DNA of 64,000 bases from Fimbriimonadaceae bacterium (GCA_019454125.1 CP075365.1:124001-188000); one strand, 5' to 3'. Counted from the stretch's first letter, positions 51,069 to 59,639 are shown. Notes: a model not told the origin generated them from the letters alone. Numbers and translations are program-made.

Positions 51069-52572
51069 AGACAGGGCTCGTATAGTCGCCTTCCTGCGAG
51101 AACCGCTTGGGCGGGCCGGATGCGTCGGACGGCACCGTAAAGATCACGCGCGACTTGCCCGGTTCCTGAACCGAGAAGACCAGTGTCTTGCCGTCCGGGC
51201 TCCAATTCGGACTGGAAATCTCGCCGATAGCCAGCTGCCGCGGGAGGCCGCCCGCTTCGGAAAGCGGGAAGACCACAAGCGCCTCGCCGATCAGGCGGCC
51301 TTCCGGGGCTTCGCGCCCGAGCACAAAGGCGACGGCTGAACCATCTGGCGAAACGCGCGGATAACCGAAGCTGAAGGTGCCGCTCGGGCGCTCGGTCTGG
51401 GGACGCGCGTCCTTCGAGGGAGGCCCCGTAAAGAGCGCGCGGTCCTTGCCGAAGGCCATGACCGCAGGCGGAGCCGTCATGGACGGGTCGAGGATGAAGA
51501 GTCCGTTCCGGATCGGCGGCACCGGGCGGCCGTCCACTAGGAACTCGGGCGGGGCCTGCGCGGGATCGAGGAACTGGTAGTCGCGGACGGCGATGATGGC
51601 CGTCCCGTTCGGAGCGACGTCAAAGTCGAGCTTCCTGCCCGCGAGGATCGGAGCCGGCGCGCCCTTGTTCAGCTCGCTCGAGAGAGGGCTGGCGACAAAC
51701 ACCTCGTCGAGTTCGCGGTGCATCCGGCTCCAAATGAGGGGATGGCCCGTCGCCGCCTTAGACTCGATGAAGCTGTCCCCGATCTGCCGGTAGGCCGCTT
51801 CCATCTGGCTCACGCTGCCCTCGCCTTCTTGGGTGGACTGCGACCGCTGGAGCGAGGGCGGCAACACCTGGCGCATCGTGCCTGTCCGCTGGTCGTACTC
51901 GTATGTCCTGCCCCCAAGGGTCACCAGGGCGAGGGGCTGGCCCTCGGGAGAATCTTTGTGGAACCAGATCGCCGACTTGCCCCGGGAATCCGTGGACCGC
52001 TTCTCGACCGAGTCCGTACCGGGCGCCCAGCGATAGATCTGGACGTCCCCGTCGCGGTTGCTCACCCAAAGCAGCCGGTTGCCGTCGGGGCGCCAATTGA
52101 GGTCGTGCTCTTCGTAGCCCTGGCTCACGCCGGGCGCGGCAACTTTCTTTCCGTCCGGGCCGAACGTAACGATGCGCGTTCCCTCGGAGACGTGCTCGAT
52201 CGCCGCGATCATGCCGGCCGTGTCCACCTTCGAGTCCCCTGTGGGGTCGACCGTCGCATTGCGAAGCCACTGGTATCCCGCCACAAGGGCCGCGATGCCG
52301 AAAAGCCCGATCGCAAGCCGCACGGCGACGCGTTGGCCAGGGGTGCCCGTATCCTTCGGGGCCGCTTCCGGGACGGCGGGCGCGGCCTCGCTTGCATTCG
52401 CCAGGCAGACCTCCAGCGCCTCGTCAAGTTTGCGACGGTGCTCAGGATAGGCCGGGTCGCTCCGTCCCTCGTCTTCCAGCTTGAAGAGCAACGCGCGGTA
52501 AGCACGACGGACTTCGCGCTCGGTCGCGGCTTCTCCGAGTCCGAGGATGGCGTAGGCTTCGCTCTGGTTCAT
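51040..52572 (-). CDS. Membrane protein with J-like N-terminus and TolB/PD40-type propeller
   Basis: A 510-residue protein: residues 1-60 look like a J-domain without HPD (AYAILGLGEAATEREVRRAYRALLFKLEDEG), then a membrane helix (about 82-103), then an extracytoplasmic beta-propeller with repeats 'HDLNWRPDGNRLLWVSNRDGDVQIYRW', 'PRVSPDGSAVAFVLG' and 'SSPNWSPDGKTLVFSVQ' typical of PD40/TolB. Loss of HPD means it probably cannot stimulate DnaK. ATG 52572 chosen, 19 bases after the fmt stop. Shares the operon with prmC, def, fmt. Confidence 0.7.
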   Translation of the reverse strand: MNQSEAYAILGLGEAATEREVRRAYRALLFKLEDEGRSDPAYPEHRRKLDEALEVCLANASEAAPAVPEAAPKDTGTPGQRVAVRLAIGLFGIAALVAGYQWLRNATVDPTGDSKVDTAGMIAAIEHVSEGTRIVTFGPDGKKVAAPGVSQGYEEHDLNWRPDGNRLLWVSNRDGDVQIYRWAPGTDSVEKRSTDSRGKSAIWFHKDSPEGQPLALVTLGGRTYEYDQRTGTMRQVLPPSLQRSQSTQEGEGSVSQMEAAYRQIGDSFIESKAATGHPLIWSRMHRELDEVFVASPLSSELNKGAPAPILAGRKLDFDVAPNGTAIIAVRDYQFLDPAQAPPEFLVDGRPVPPIRNGLFILDPSMTAPPAVMAFGKDRALFTGPPSKDARPQTERPSGTFSFGYPRVSPDGSAVAFVLGREAPEGRLIGEALVVFPLSEAGGLPRQLAIGEISSPNWSPDGKTLVFSVQEPGKSRVIFTVPSDASGPPKRFSQEGDYTSPVFSPQLRGSG

Positions 52573-52591
52573 GGGGTGGGCGGCTCCAGGG

Positions 52592-53509
52592 TCATTCGGT
52601 AAGACGGTCTCCAACGCTCAGGCGTGCCCCGTTTGCGTATTCGGGCCCGCTCATTCGTCGCTTTCCTTCCTGCTGGACCTCCAAAAGGTTGATCGCGCCA
52701 TCGGTAAAGCCCACGACGAGGCCGCCCTTCACCATCGCGACGACGCCCGGCCCGGGGGAGGCGTCGGTGACAAGCCGCGCCTGCGTCACCTTTAGCGGCC
52801 CGTCCTTGGTGCGGAGGAACGCGCCCGGGAACGGGGTGAACGCCCGAAAGCGGTTGTACTCGAGCTTGGCCGGGCTCTGGGGCTGGAGCTCCGCCTCGGC
52901 CTTCGTGACCTTGGCCGCGTGGGTCGCGAAGGCGTCGTCCTGCTTCTGGCGGGGATAGTCGCCTGCGACGATCAGCGGGAGCCAGCTGCGGGCGAGCTCG
53001 GCGGCAAGGCCGGCAAGCCGAGCAAAGAGCTCGCCGGCCGTTTCGTCCGGCCCGATCGAGCAAGACTCCGTCACGATGATGTCGCCCGTGTCCATGCCCT
53101 TGTCCATCTGCATGAGCGTCACCCCGGTGTACGTCTCGCCCGCTTCGACCGCCCGCTGGATCGGGGCCGCGCCGCGGTACCTCGGAAGCAAGGAGCCGTG
53201 CAGGTTGATCCCCCCGCGCCGGGTCGCGCCCAACATCGCCTCGCTCAGGATCTGTCCATAGGCCGCGACCAGGAGGCAGTCCGCGTCCAACCGCCGTATG
53301 CTCTCGACGAACTCAGGGGCGCGGCTCTTGACGGGCGTCTCGACCGGAAGGCCGAGCTCGATCGCCGCCTTTTTGACAGGAGAGGGCTTCAGGTCTAGGC
53401 CTCGGCCGCTCGGTCGGTCCGGCTGGCTGACCACCAGGGCCACGTGCGGCGCCACGGCACGCAACGCGGGGACGGCAAAGTCCGCCGTCCCCATATAGAC
53501 CACCTTCAC
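52592..53509 (-). CDS. fmt: Methionyl-tRNA formyltransferase
   Basis: Formylates initiator Met-tRNA with 10-formyl-THF. 305 residues: VVYMGTADFAVPALRA, VSQPDRPSGRG, SLLPRYRGAAPIQRAVEAGE (HGSLLPRYRGAAPIQ, catalytic His), TLMQMDKGMDTGDII and C-terminal FRAFTPFPGAFLRTKDG. GTG start at 53509 shares GTGA with the def stop. The pair def-fmt is a classic operon, with fmt product later processed by Def. A longer open frame upstream is spurious. Confidence 0.96.
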   Translation of the reverse strand: MKVVYMGTADFAVPALRAVAPHVALVVSQPDRPSGRGLDLKPSPVKKAAIELGLPVETPVKSRAPEFVESIRRLDADCLLVAAYGQILSEAMLGATRRGGINLHGSLLPRYRGAAPIQRAVEAGETYTGVTLMQMDKGMDTGDIIVTESCSIGPDETAGELFARLAGLAAELARSWLPLIVAGDYPRQKQDDAFATHAAKVTKAEAELQPQSPAKLEYNRFRAFTPFPGAFLRTKDGPLKVTQARLVTDASPGPGVVAMVKGGLVVGFTDGAINLLEVQQEGKRRMSGPEYANGARLSVGDRLTE

Positions 53510-54036
53510 TCGTCCCTCTCGTCCTGGTACGGATCCATCCAATGGAGCGTGGCGACATCGACCTTGTCGATGAACAGCACGCCGTCCAAGTGGTCGATCT
53601 CGTGCTGGACGATCCTTGCGGCGCTCCCTTCCATTTCGTACACCGCCTCGCGCCCGCGCCGGTCCAGCCCCTTCACCTCGACCATCTCGGCCCGCTTGAC
53701 GTCGCCGTAGAGGCCAGGGATGCTGAGGCAGCCTTCCTCGCCGACCTGCTCGCCCTCCGCGGTCACGATCTCCGGGTTGAAGAGCACCATCGGTCGTCCG
53801 TCCGGGATCAGGACGATGAGCCGTTCCAACACGCCGACCTGTGGCGCGGCGAGACCGACGCCGCGCGCCTTGCGCATGATCCGCGTCATGTTCTCGGCCA
53901 GGGCCAGGTGGCGCTTCGTAATCTTCTCGATCGGCTTGGCGACCTTGCGCAGGACCTCGGCCGGAACCTTTACGACCGGATGCTCATCGTCCTGAGCGTA
54001 GAGGTGCTTGTACTCGTCGGGTACGACGATATTCAT
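53506..54036 (-). CDS. def: Peptide deformylase
   Basis: Removes the N-formyl group of nascent proteins. 176 residues with the three metal-site boxes: GVGLAAPQVGV, EEGCLSIPG (metal Cys) and QHEIDHLDGVLF (HExxH). The catalytic Gln and Glu are within these boxes. ATG 54036 is preferred; the upstream in-frame MPSEYNGALTP is unlikely. Co-transcribed with prmC 59 bases upstream, and overlapping fmt by four bases. Confidence 0.97.
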   Translation of the reverse strand: MNIVVPDEYKHLYAQDDEHPVVKVPAEVLRKVAKPIEKITKRHLALAENMTRIMRKARGVGLAAPQVGVLERLIVLIPDGRPMVLFNPEIVTAEGEQVGEEGCLSIPGLYGDVKRAEMVEVKGLDRRGREAVYEMEGSAARIVQHEIDHLDGVLFIDKVDVATLHWMDPYQDERDE

Positions 54037-54095
54037 CGGGGTTAGGGCTCCATTGTACTCGGAAGGCACGTCAGGGGCCCCTGAACCGCCATCGG

Positions 54096-54905
54096 CTAGG
54101 CCCTTGCGAACGTCGCCGCCCTGGGCACACCACCCAGGTCGTCGGCCACGTCCTGCAAGACCCAGCCTCTTGGTTCGAACACCCCCCTGACGGCCTCCAG
54201 CATCCCGTCACCCAGCTCGACCAGCAACCGTCCCCAGGGCATCAGGTATGGCGCGGCCTCGTCCGCCAGGCGCCGATAGATGGCCAAGCCGTCCGGCCCA
54301 GCATAGAGCGCCACTTCCGGCTCATAGAGCGAAACGTCCGGGGGCAGCGCCGCCCCTTCCGCGATGTAGGGAGGATTGCTCACGATCAGCCCGAACTGCA
54401 TCCCCGCGAAGGGCTCGAACAGGTCCCCGTGGCGAAAGAGGACGACCGCGTCATGCTCCCGCGCATTGGCCCGCGCGACCCGCAGCGCCGCCGCAGAGAC
54501 GTCCACCGCCGCCACAAACCAGCTCGGCCGCTCCAGCTTCAGCGTGATCGCGAGGCAGCCTGACCCCGTGCCAACGTCCAGCACGCGGCCGCCAAGCCCG
54601 CCCAGGGCGGCCTCCACTAGGGTCTCGGTCTCTTGCCGCGGCACCAGCACGCCCGGCGCCACCCGGAACACGCGGCCATAGAAGTCGCGCGAACCCCGGA
54701 TATAGGCCAGCGGCTCGTGGGCCATCCTCCGCTCCAAGAGCGCGTCGGCACCGGGGGGAGCCAGCGACTCCGGGTGCGCCAGCACCCACGCCCGCCCCCG
54801 GCCCGTCGCCTGGGCCGCGAGCACCTGCGCCTCGAGGTCCGGCCTCTCGATCCCGACACGGCGGAGCCGGCCCGCGGCCGCCACCACCCACTCGCCGAGC
54901 GTCAT
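54096..54905 (-). CDS. prmC: Peptide chain release factor N5-glutamine methyltransferase
   Basis: SAM-dependent methylation of the GGQ glutamine in release factors RF1 and RF2. 269 residues: N-terminal helices (MTLGEWVVAAAGRLRRVGIERP), PLAYIRGSRDFYGRVFRV (RGxxxF), LVPRQETETLVEA, VLDVGTGSGCLAITLKLE (SAM site), SNPPYIAEG (NPPY catalytic) and EVALYAGPDGLAIYR. All PrmC hallmarks in order. The ATG 54905 is taken because the preceding 30 residues of open frame do not match. Leads the prmC-def-fmt-J-like operon. Confidence 0.94.
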   Translation of the reverse strand: MTLGEWVVAAAGRLRRVGIERPDLEAQVLAAQATGRGRAWVLAHPESLAPPGADALLERRMAHEPLAYIRGSRDFYGRVFRVAPGVLVPRQETETLVEAALGGLGGRVLDVGTGSGCLAITLKLERPSWFVAAVDVSAAALRVARANAREHDAVVLFRHGDLFEPFAGMQFGLIVSNPPYIAEGAALPPDVSLYEPEVALYAGPDGLAIYRRLADEAAPYLMPWGRLLVELGDGMLEAVRGVFEPRGWVLQDVADDLGGVPRAATFARA

Positions 54906-55044
54906 GCCACCGCAATTTACACCGAGCGCGCCTCTGGTCGACACAGGTGTGCCCCATGCCCAAACTTTTAGCTTGTTGAAAGAAGACCCCTTCATAGGAC
55001 TTTAGATCTGCCGATGCCTCTTTTGGGGTGGGTACTATCGCTTA

Positions 55045-55614
55045 ATGAGATCGGCCTTTACACTTACTGAAGTCCTGGTCGTGGCCGCGATCACCGGCGT
55101 GGTCGCTGCGATCTCATATCCCGTGGTGTCATCCGCAAGGCGCGAAGGGAGCAAATCCGCCTGCACCTCAAATCTCGCCCAGCTCAGTAAATCGACAGCC
55201 TTATACCGAGCGGATAATGGAGGCGACGGGACACTCGGTGGAATGTACGAGATGGGCCTCCCCCCAAGCGTGAACCTTCTGCCTGCATTGGCAGGCTATG
55301 GCCTGGGGGCGACCCTGAAATGCCGGGAGACCCCAAAACCTTGGATGCCAAGAGAGGCATTCCACTATCACTACATGCCGCTTGACGACAGGCCTTCTCA
55401 CCGCAAGGGGGGAGTCGCTTGGCGCAAATACGTATCAGAAGTCGGCGAAGAGGCGGTGCTGTTCATCGATGTAAACCACAACGACGAGTCGCACCCCTTT
55501 TTGAACTACGAGTTCCCAACCTTCGCGCTGGGTGTCAAGCTAAACGGATCGGTGCAACGAAGATTCTCCAAAGGAAACCCAGAAGACTATGCCTTATGGC
55601 GTACGCGTGAATAA
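55045..55614 (+). CDS. Type IV pilin-like (pseudopilin) secreted protein
   Basis: A 189-residue protein with prepilin-type N-terminus MRSAFTLTEVLVVAAITGVVAAISYPVV, Glu at +5 after Phe. The residue before the cleavage Phe is Ala, where Gly is nearly invariant, so processing may be weak. The core has CTSNLAQLSKSTALYRADNGGDGTL (like CLSNLSQMGKAHSLYALDYSD of the 39320 gene) but lacks the final DGHV motif, ending in RTRE. First gene of an overlapping trio with a Cys-rich secreted protein and a membrane protein. Confidence 0.8.
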   Translation: MRSAFTLTEVLVVAAITGVVAAISYPVVSSARREGSKSACTSNLAQLSKSTALYRADNGGDGTLGGMYEMGLPPSVNLLPALAGYGLGATLKCRETPKPWMPREAFHYHYMPLDDRPSHRKGGVAWRKYVSEVGEEAVLFIDVNHNDESHPFLNYEFPTFALGVKLNGSVQRRFSKGNPEDYALWRTRE

Positions 55615-55939
55615 AACGAATAGCTTCAAGATATTGAGTATGGTCGCAATTATTCATGGCTTGGCGACTTCTGGTGCTGTTGCCGAAGTCTCGCCAACCT
55701 GCCATTCCTGCACGGACACCTGGTGCCCTCCTGCATCACCGGACTCTCTGGATTGCTCTCAAGACTTTACTGACTACGAGTGCAACATAAGGGGCAACGA
55801 CTGTTGTTGGCGCAAGACGATCTACTACCATTGTCCGGAGCCGACCGGCTACACGTCCGTCACCTGGCAGAACCAGAAGCTTAACGCCTTCTGCTTGGGC
55901 AGCCCGATGACGAGGTGCCATTCGCAAGTCCCGTGGTAA
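55607..55939 (+). CDS. Small secreted Cys-rich protein
   Basis: A 110-residue protein with a signal peptide (about residues 8-26, ILSMVAIIHGLATSGAVA) and 10 cysteines in the mature part (32, 35, 40, 50, 59, 66, 67, 76, 96, 104), which could make five disulfides. No family recognised. It begins at GTG 55607, overlapping the pseudopilin stop; an in-frame ATG at 55589 is possible. The G+C is low (55621-55680 has 26 of 60 against about 70% in core genes), suggesting fast evolution or transfer. Overlaps the next gene by 25 bases. Confidence 0.65.
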   Translation: MNKTNSFKILSMVAIIHGLATSGAVAEVSPTCHSCTDTWCPPASPDSLDCSQDFTDYECNIRGNDCCWRKTIYYHCPEPTGYTSVTWQNQKLNAFCLGSPMTRCHSQVPW

Positions 55940-56610
55940 CCCCAAGAGAAACGACTGGACCGCGATGGAGACGCGTCAACATCGCAAAGGCGGCACTGGT
56001 CGCTATCCCGTTGATTTTTGCGCTTACTATCGTGGCGGCCTTGTTTAGTCGACGAATGGACGAGCGGAGCACGTCTCTGGCTGCCGTCGAACGGCTTGCG
56101 GATGGGGACCTGGTCTCAGTCTACAAGCTCTGTTCGGAAGAAGAGCGAAGGGCCCTGGGATTATCGGAAGATGCTGTCCGGAGAATCGAACAAAGATTGG
56201 TGACGCCTTATGTCCAAGCGATCAAGCACAGCGGCAAGGTGCAAACCGACTGGATGGCGCCAATGGCAAGCGCAATCTCGTCGCAGGAGTTTGTGACGCT
56301 CAACGGGCAAACCGGTCGAATCGCGTTTCAAGTAGACAGGAACCCTGAAGGCGCATTCGCATCGTTCACCGCAGCCATCTTCGAATGCTGGGAACTGCGT
56401 GAGGCAGTGGAGAGAGAGAACCCTTCGCTACAACCCTTGGGAGGGCCGTCTTTGCTCGTCGCCGCACTAGAACGAGACCGCCCGTTCTTTGAATCGATCG
56501 GCTTTACCGGTTTCTTTAACCAGAAGACGAAACGCATTTGGACATGGGACGAGGCGCGGATGTACTGGTTGGAGCTTGAGGAGCTCAGACGCGATAACGA
56601 AAGAGACTAA
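55915..56610 (+). CDS. Unknown single-pass membrane protein
   Basis: A 231-residue protein with one membrane helix (about 25-43, KAALVAIPLIFALTIVAALFS), then an exported part of mixed alpha/beta nature: LAAVERLADGDLVSVYKLCSEEERRALGLSEDAVRRI, later FFNQKTKRIWTWDEARMYWLELEEL. No known domain. GTG start at 55915 lies inside the Cys-rich gene, so the trio forms one transcript. It may anchor or process the exported partners, which is inference from position only. Its end is followed by the hflX leader region. Confidence 0.65.
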   Translation: MPFASPVVTPRETTGPRWRRVNIAKAALVAIPLIFALTIVAALFSRRMDERSTSLAAVERLADGDLVSVYKLCSEEERRALGLSEDAVRRIEQRLVTPYVQAIKHSGKVQTDWMAPMASAISSQEFVTLNGQTGRIAFQVDRNPEGAFASFTAAIFECWELREAVERENPSLQPLGGPSLLVAALERDRPFFESIGFTGFFNQKTKRIWTWDEARMYWLELEELRRDNERD

Positions 56611-56677
56611 AGGGCCGGGCACTTGCCTGCATAGAGCCGGTGGACCAGCACGTTCCTGGCAAGGTGTCACCGCGAGC

Positions 56678-56707
56678 TTGACAAACCCCGCCCCGACCTG
56701 CCATAAT
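56678..56707 (+). promoter_or_regulatory. Sigma-70-like promoter upstream of hflX
   Basis: A perfect -35 TTGACA at 56678-56683, an 18-base spacer and CATAAT at 56702-56707, matching TATAAT in 5 of 6. A start near 56714 gives a leader of about 170 bases before the hflX start. It is the best promoter match I noticed in the window. Confidence 0.65.
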
Positions 56708-56722
56708 AGCGCTCGTCTTCTC

Positions 56723-56801
56723 ATGTGGCTGATCGACCTCTGAGTCGGCGCTCCTCGCCGACCGCCCCCAACTCACCGCCAACCCGCGCGGTCAGGTCGA
56801 T
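56723..56801 (+). promoter_or_regulatory. Structured hflX leader with six-codon ORF (possible attenuator)
   Basis: An ATG at 56723 opens MWLIDL followed by TGA at 56741-56743. Overlapping it are pairings: ATCGACCT 56732-56739 with AGGTCGAT 56794-56801 (8 perfect), GTCGGCG 56744-56750 with CGCCGAC 56756-56762 (7 perfect), and GACCGC 56760-56765 with GCGGTC 56788-56793 (6 perfect). The last two compete at 56760-56762. A ribosome on the small ORF would block the outer stem. No terminator T-run follows the stems, so any control may be at translation or by a later stem. Functional role is inference. Confidence 0.4.
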
Positions 56802-56886
56802 TCCTCGTTCTGCACCCCAAAGCCAGACTTTCGGCTGTCCGCGCCCCGTCACAGGCCCCATCGGCCGTCGTAGGGACAGATAAGCA

Positions 56887-58158
56887 TTGCCACAACCCAA
56901 AACCACCCAAGAAGCCCCGGAGCGCATCTTCCTCGTCTACGTCAATTCGGACGAGGCTGAGGACGCCTATTTCGAGATGGAGCTCGAGAGCCTCGTCGAC
57001 GCGGCCGGAGGCGTCGTCGCAGGGAGCACCCGCCAGCGCCTCGACCGCCCCCACGCCAAAAACTACGTCGGAACGGGCAAGGCCGAGGAGATCAAGGGCT
57101 ACGTCGCCGCCTCCGCCGCGGACACCGTTGTCGTCGATTCCGAGCTGAACGCCGTCCAGATCCGCAACCTGCAGGACAACGTCGGGTGCCGCGTCATCGA
57201 CCGCACCACCCTCATCCTGGACATCTTCGCCAAACGCGCCCGCACCCGGGAAGGCCAGCTGCAGGTCGAGCTCGCCCAGTACAGCTACATGCTCCCGCGC
57301 CTGATGAGCGTCTACACCAAGTTCGAACGCCAGCGCGGCGGCATCGGCATGCGCGGCCCCGGTGAGACCAAGCTCGAGTCAGACAGACGCATGGTCAACA
57401 ACCGGATCGCGAACCTGAAGGACGCGATCGAAGACGTCAAGCGCCAGCGGCAGCTCCAACGCGCCGCCCGCGGCGAGCAGCCCGTCCCCATCGTCTCGCT
57501 CGTCGGCTACACCAGCGCGGGCAAGAGCACGCTCATGAACCGCCTGGCCGGCACCCATGTCTACACCGACGCGATGCTCTTCGCCACGCTCGACCCCACC
57601 ACCCGCCGCGTCGAACTGCAAGACGGCTTCCCCGTCTTCCTCACCGACACCGTCGGCTTCATCCGCAACTTGCCGACCCAGCTCGTCGCCGCCTTCCGCG
57701 CCACCCTGGAAGAGGTCGCCGAGGCCCACTTGCTGCTGCACGTCGTGGACGTCAGCCACCCAAACTGGGAAGAGCAGCGCGACGCCGTGATCGAGACCGT
57801 CGCCTCGCTCGGCGCCGGAGAGGTTCCGATGCTCACCGTCTTCAACAAGATCGACGCCCTGCCCGACGCGACTTTGACGCGCCGGCTCGTGGCCGAGTGG
57901 CCCGACTCCGTCGCCGTCTCCGCCAAGACGGGCGAGGGCACCGAGGAGCTTATCGCCCACATCGCCGGGATGCTCAAAGAGCGTTACTCCCTCGTCCGCG
58001 CCCTCGTGCCCTATGGCTCCAACGGCCTCATCGAGGCCGCCCACAAGTACGGCCGTGTGCTGAAGGAGGAGTATCGCGAGGACGGCGTCTACCTGGAGGC
58101 CGAGGTCGTCCCCGAATGGCGCGCCAAGCTCGCGGAGTACGCGGTCGGCCCCTCGTAA
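56887..58158 (+). CDS. hflX: GTPase HflX
   Basis: Ribosome-associated GTPase that splits stalled ribosomes under stress. 423 residues: N-terminal HflX domain with NYVGTGKAEEIKGYV, ELNAVQIRNLQDNVGCRVIDRTTLILDIFAKRA; the RTREGQLQVELAQYSYMLPRL stretch; GGIGMRGPGETKLESDRRM; GTPase G1 GYTSAGKSTLMNRL, G3 DTVGFIRNLP, G4 FNKID and a C-terminal tail. A TTG at 56887 follows AGGGACAG. The gene has a strong promoter and a structured leader (see 56678-56801). HflX is often induced by translation inhibitors. Confidence 0.96.
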   Translation: MPQPKTTQEAPERIFLVYVNSDEAEDAYFEMELESLVDAAGGVVAGSTRQRLDRPHAKNYVGTGKAEEIKGYVAASAADTVVVDSELNAVQIRNLQDNVGCRVIDRTTLILDIFAKRARTREGQLQVELAQYSYMLPRLMSVYTKFERQRGGIGMRGPGETKLESDRRMVNNRIANLKDAIEDVKRQRQLQRAARGEQPVPIVSLVGYTSAGKSTLMNRLAGTHVYTDAMLFATLDPTTRRVELQDGFPVFLTDTVGFIRNLPTQLVAAFRATLEEVAEAHLLLHVVDVSHPNWEEQRDAVIETVASLGAGEVPMLTVFNKIDALPDATLTRRLVAEWPDSVAVSAKTGEGTEELIAHIAGMLKERYSLVRALVPYGSNGLIEAAHKYGRVLKEEYREDGVYLEAEVVPEWRAKLAEYAVGPS

Positions 58159-58267
58159 CGCACGTTTGTTCGTGAACGGGCGCACCTTGGCGCATACTGT
58201 CAGGGTGCGACCCGTGAACGGCCTGCGGAACCTTGGGCCGCTCCTGACGGGCGCCTGGAGACAGCCT

Positions 58268-59623
58268 ATGAACCGGACCGCACGAATATCGTTCCTCGCC
58301 GTCGGGGCCTTGGCCAGCCTCGGCATCGCCGCCCTCTTCTCCTTGCCAGCCGTCGCCCAGGTGGGCGGGACGTTGCCTGCCTACGTCGCCCTCCAGGCCC
58401 AGTCGCCCGGAACGCCGCAAGTCGGCAACTCGAACGTCGGCGGCACCGCCGCCGCCGAAAATGTCGTCGCCCGCGCCGGGGTGTCCACGCCCACGCTCAC
58501 CATCGGAAGCGCCCAGCCTGGCTACCCGATCCAATTCCCCAGCACCCTGGGCAGCAAAGTCTCGCTCTACGGCGAAAGCGGTGCGCACTACGGCATGGGT
58601 GTGCAGGGCTTCCTCTACCAGATCTACACCGACTCGCCCGCGGCCAGCATCGCGTTCGGCCATGGCTCCAGCGAGTTCTTCACCGAGGTCGCACGTTTCA
58701 CCGGCAACGGCCGGCTCGGCATCGGCACGACCAGTCCCGGTGTCGAGCTCGACGTCAACGGGAGGATCCGCATGCGGACGAACGCCATATCGAACGGCGT
58801 CATGATCGGTGACAACAACGGCTTCGCCTCCTGGAACCTGGTCGGGGCCAATTCGCTCCAGTTCGACCCCGGTTCGCTGGCTCGGGTCACGAACAACAGC
58901 TTCGGGATCGGTAGCTTCGGCCTCGCCGGCGCCGCCACAAAAGGCATCGAACTGTTCCGCACCGGCTCGAACGCGCCCATGATCAAGCTCAATCCCAACC
59001 CGGGGAACAGTGGCGAGGTCACCCTCTACGGCAACAACGACAGCATCAACATCCAGATGAACGGCCTCGGCGTGGACGCCCGTCGCGGGATCCTCTCCGC
59101 CTTTGACGAGACCTCTTTGCCGCGCGCCTCGATCTACGTCGACTCCAACCGACAGGGCCGAATCCAGGCCGAACTCAAGAACTTCCGCGTCCCCGATCCC
59201 ACCGACCCCAGGAAGGATATCGTCTACGCCTGCATCGAGGGCCCCGAGGCTGCAATGTACACGCGCGGAACAGGCCAGCTCGCCTCCGGCGCCGCCCGCG
59301 TCAGCCTCCCCGACCACTTCCTCAAGCTCGCCAACCTCGGCACGATGACCGTCCACCTCACGCCCCGCGGCGACTGCGAGGGCCTCTACTACCAGCGCGA
59401 CGGTGACGCCGTCATAGTCCGCGAGATGCGCAAAGGCACGTCCTCGGTCGAGTTCGACTGGGAGGTGAAGGCCGTCCGTCGCGGGTACGAGGACGAGAAG
59501 GTCTATGAAAACTGGGACGACAACCCCGCCCTCCCCAGGGGCAGCCGCGAGAATCAGTGGAAGGCCAGGCTGCAGGCTCTGGCTGAGGCCAAAGCCCGCC
59601 TCACCACCCCCTCCCGCCCCTGA
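58268..59623 (+). CDS. Secreted protein with SPGTPQ-type N-terminus and tail-fibre-like repeats
   Basis: A 451-residue exported protein: signal peptide (MNRTARISFLAVGALASLG to AVAQ), then 'ALQAQSPGTPQVGNSNVGG', a beta-rich middle with 'VELDVNGRIRMRTN', 'GIGTTSPGVELDVN' resembling repeats of phage tail fibres and cell-wall proteins, and a C-terminal domain with RKDIVYACIEGPEAAMYTRGTGQL and VHLTPRGDCEGLYYQRDG. No known enzyme. It shares the N-terminal motif with the 61167 protein. Start ATG 58268; a longer frame from 58166 is unlikely. Surface role is inferred. Confidence 0.75.
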   Translation: MNRTARISFLAVGALASLGIAALFSLPAVAQVGGTLPAYVALQAQSPGTPQVGNSNVGGTAAAENVVARAGVSTPTLTIGSAQPGYPIQFPSTLGSKVSLYGESGAHYGMGVQGFLYQIYTDSPAASIAFGHGSSEFFTEVARFTGNGRLGIGTTSPGVELDVNGRIRMRTNAISNGVMIGDNNGFASWNLVGANSLQFDPGSLARVTNNSFGIGSFGLAGAATKGIELFRTGSNAPMIKLNPNPGNSGEVTLYGNNDSINIQMNGLGVDARRGILSAFDETSLPRASIYVDSNRQGRIQAELKNFRVPDPTDPRKDIVYACIEGPEAAMYTRGTGQLASGAARVSLPDHFLKLANLGTMTVHLTPRGDCEGLYYQRDGDAVIVREMRKGTSSVEFDWEVKAVRRGYEDEKVYENWDDNPALPRGSRENQWKARLQALAEAKARLTTPSRP

Positions 59624-59639
59624 GCGCGCCCAAAACCCC

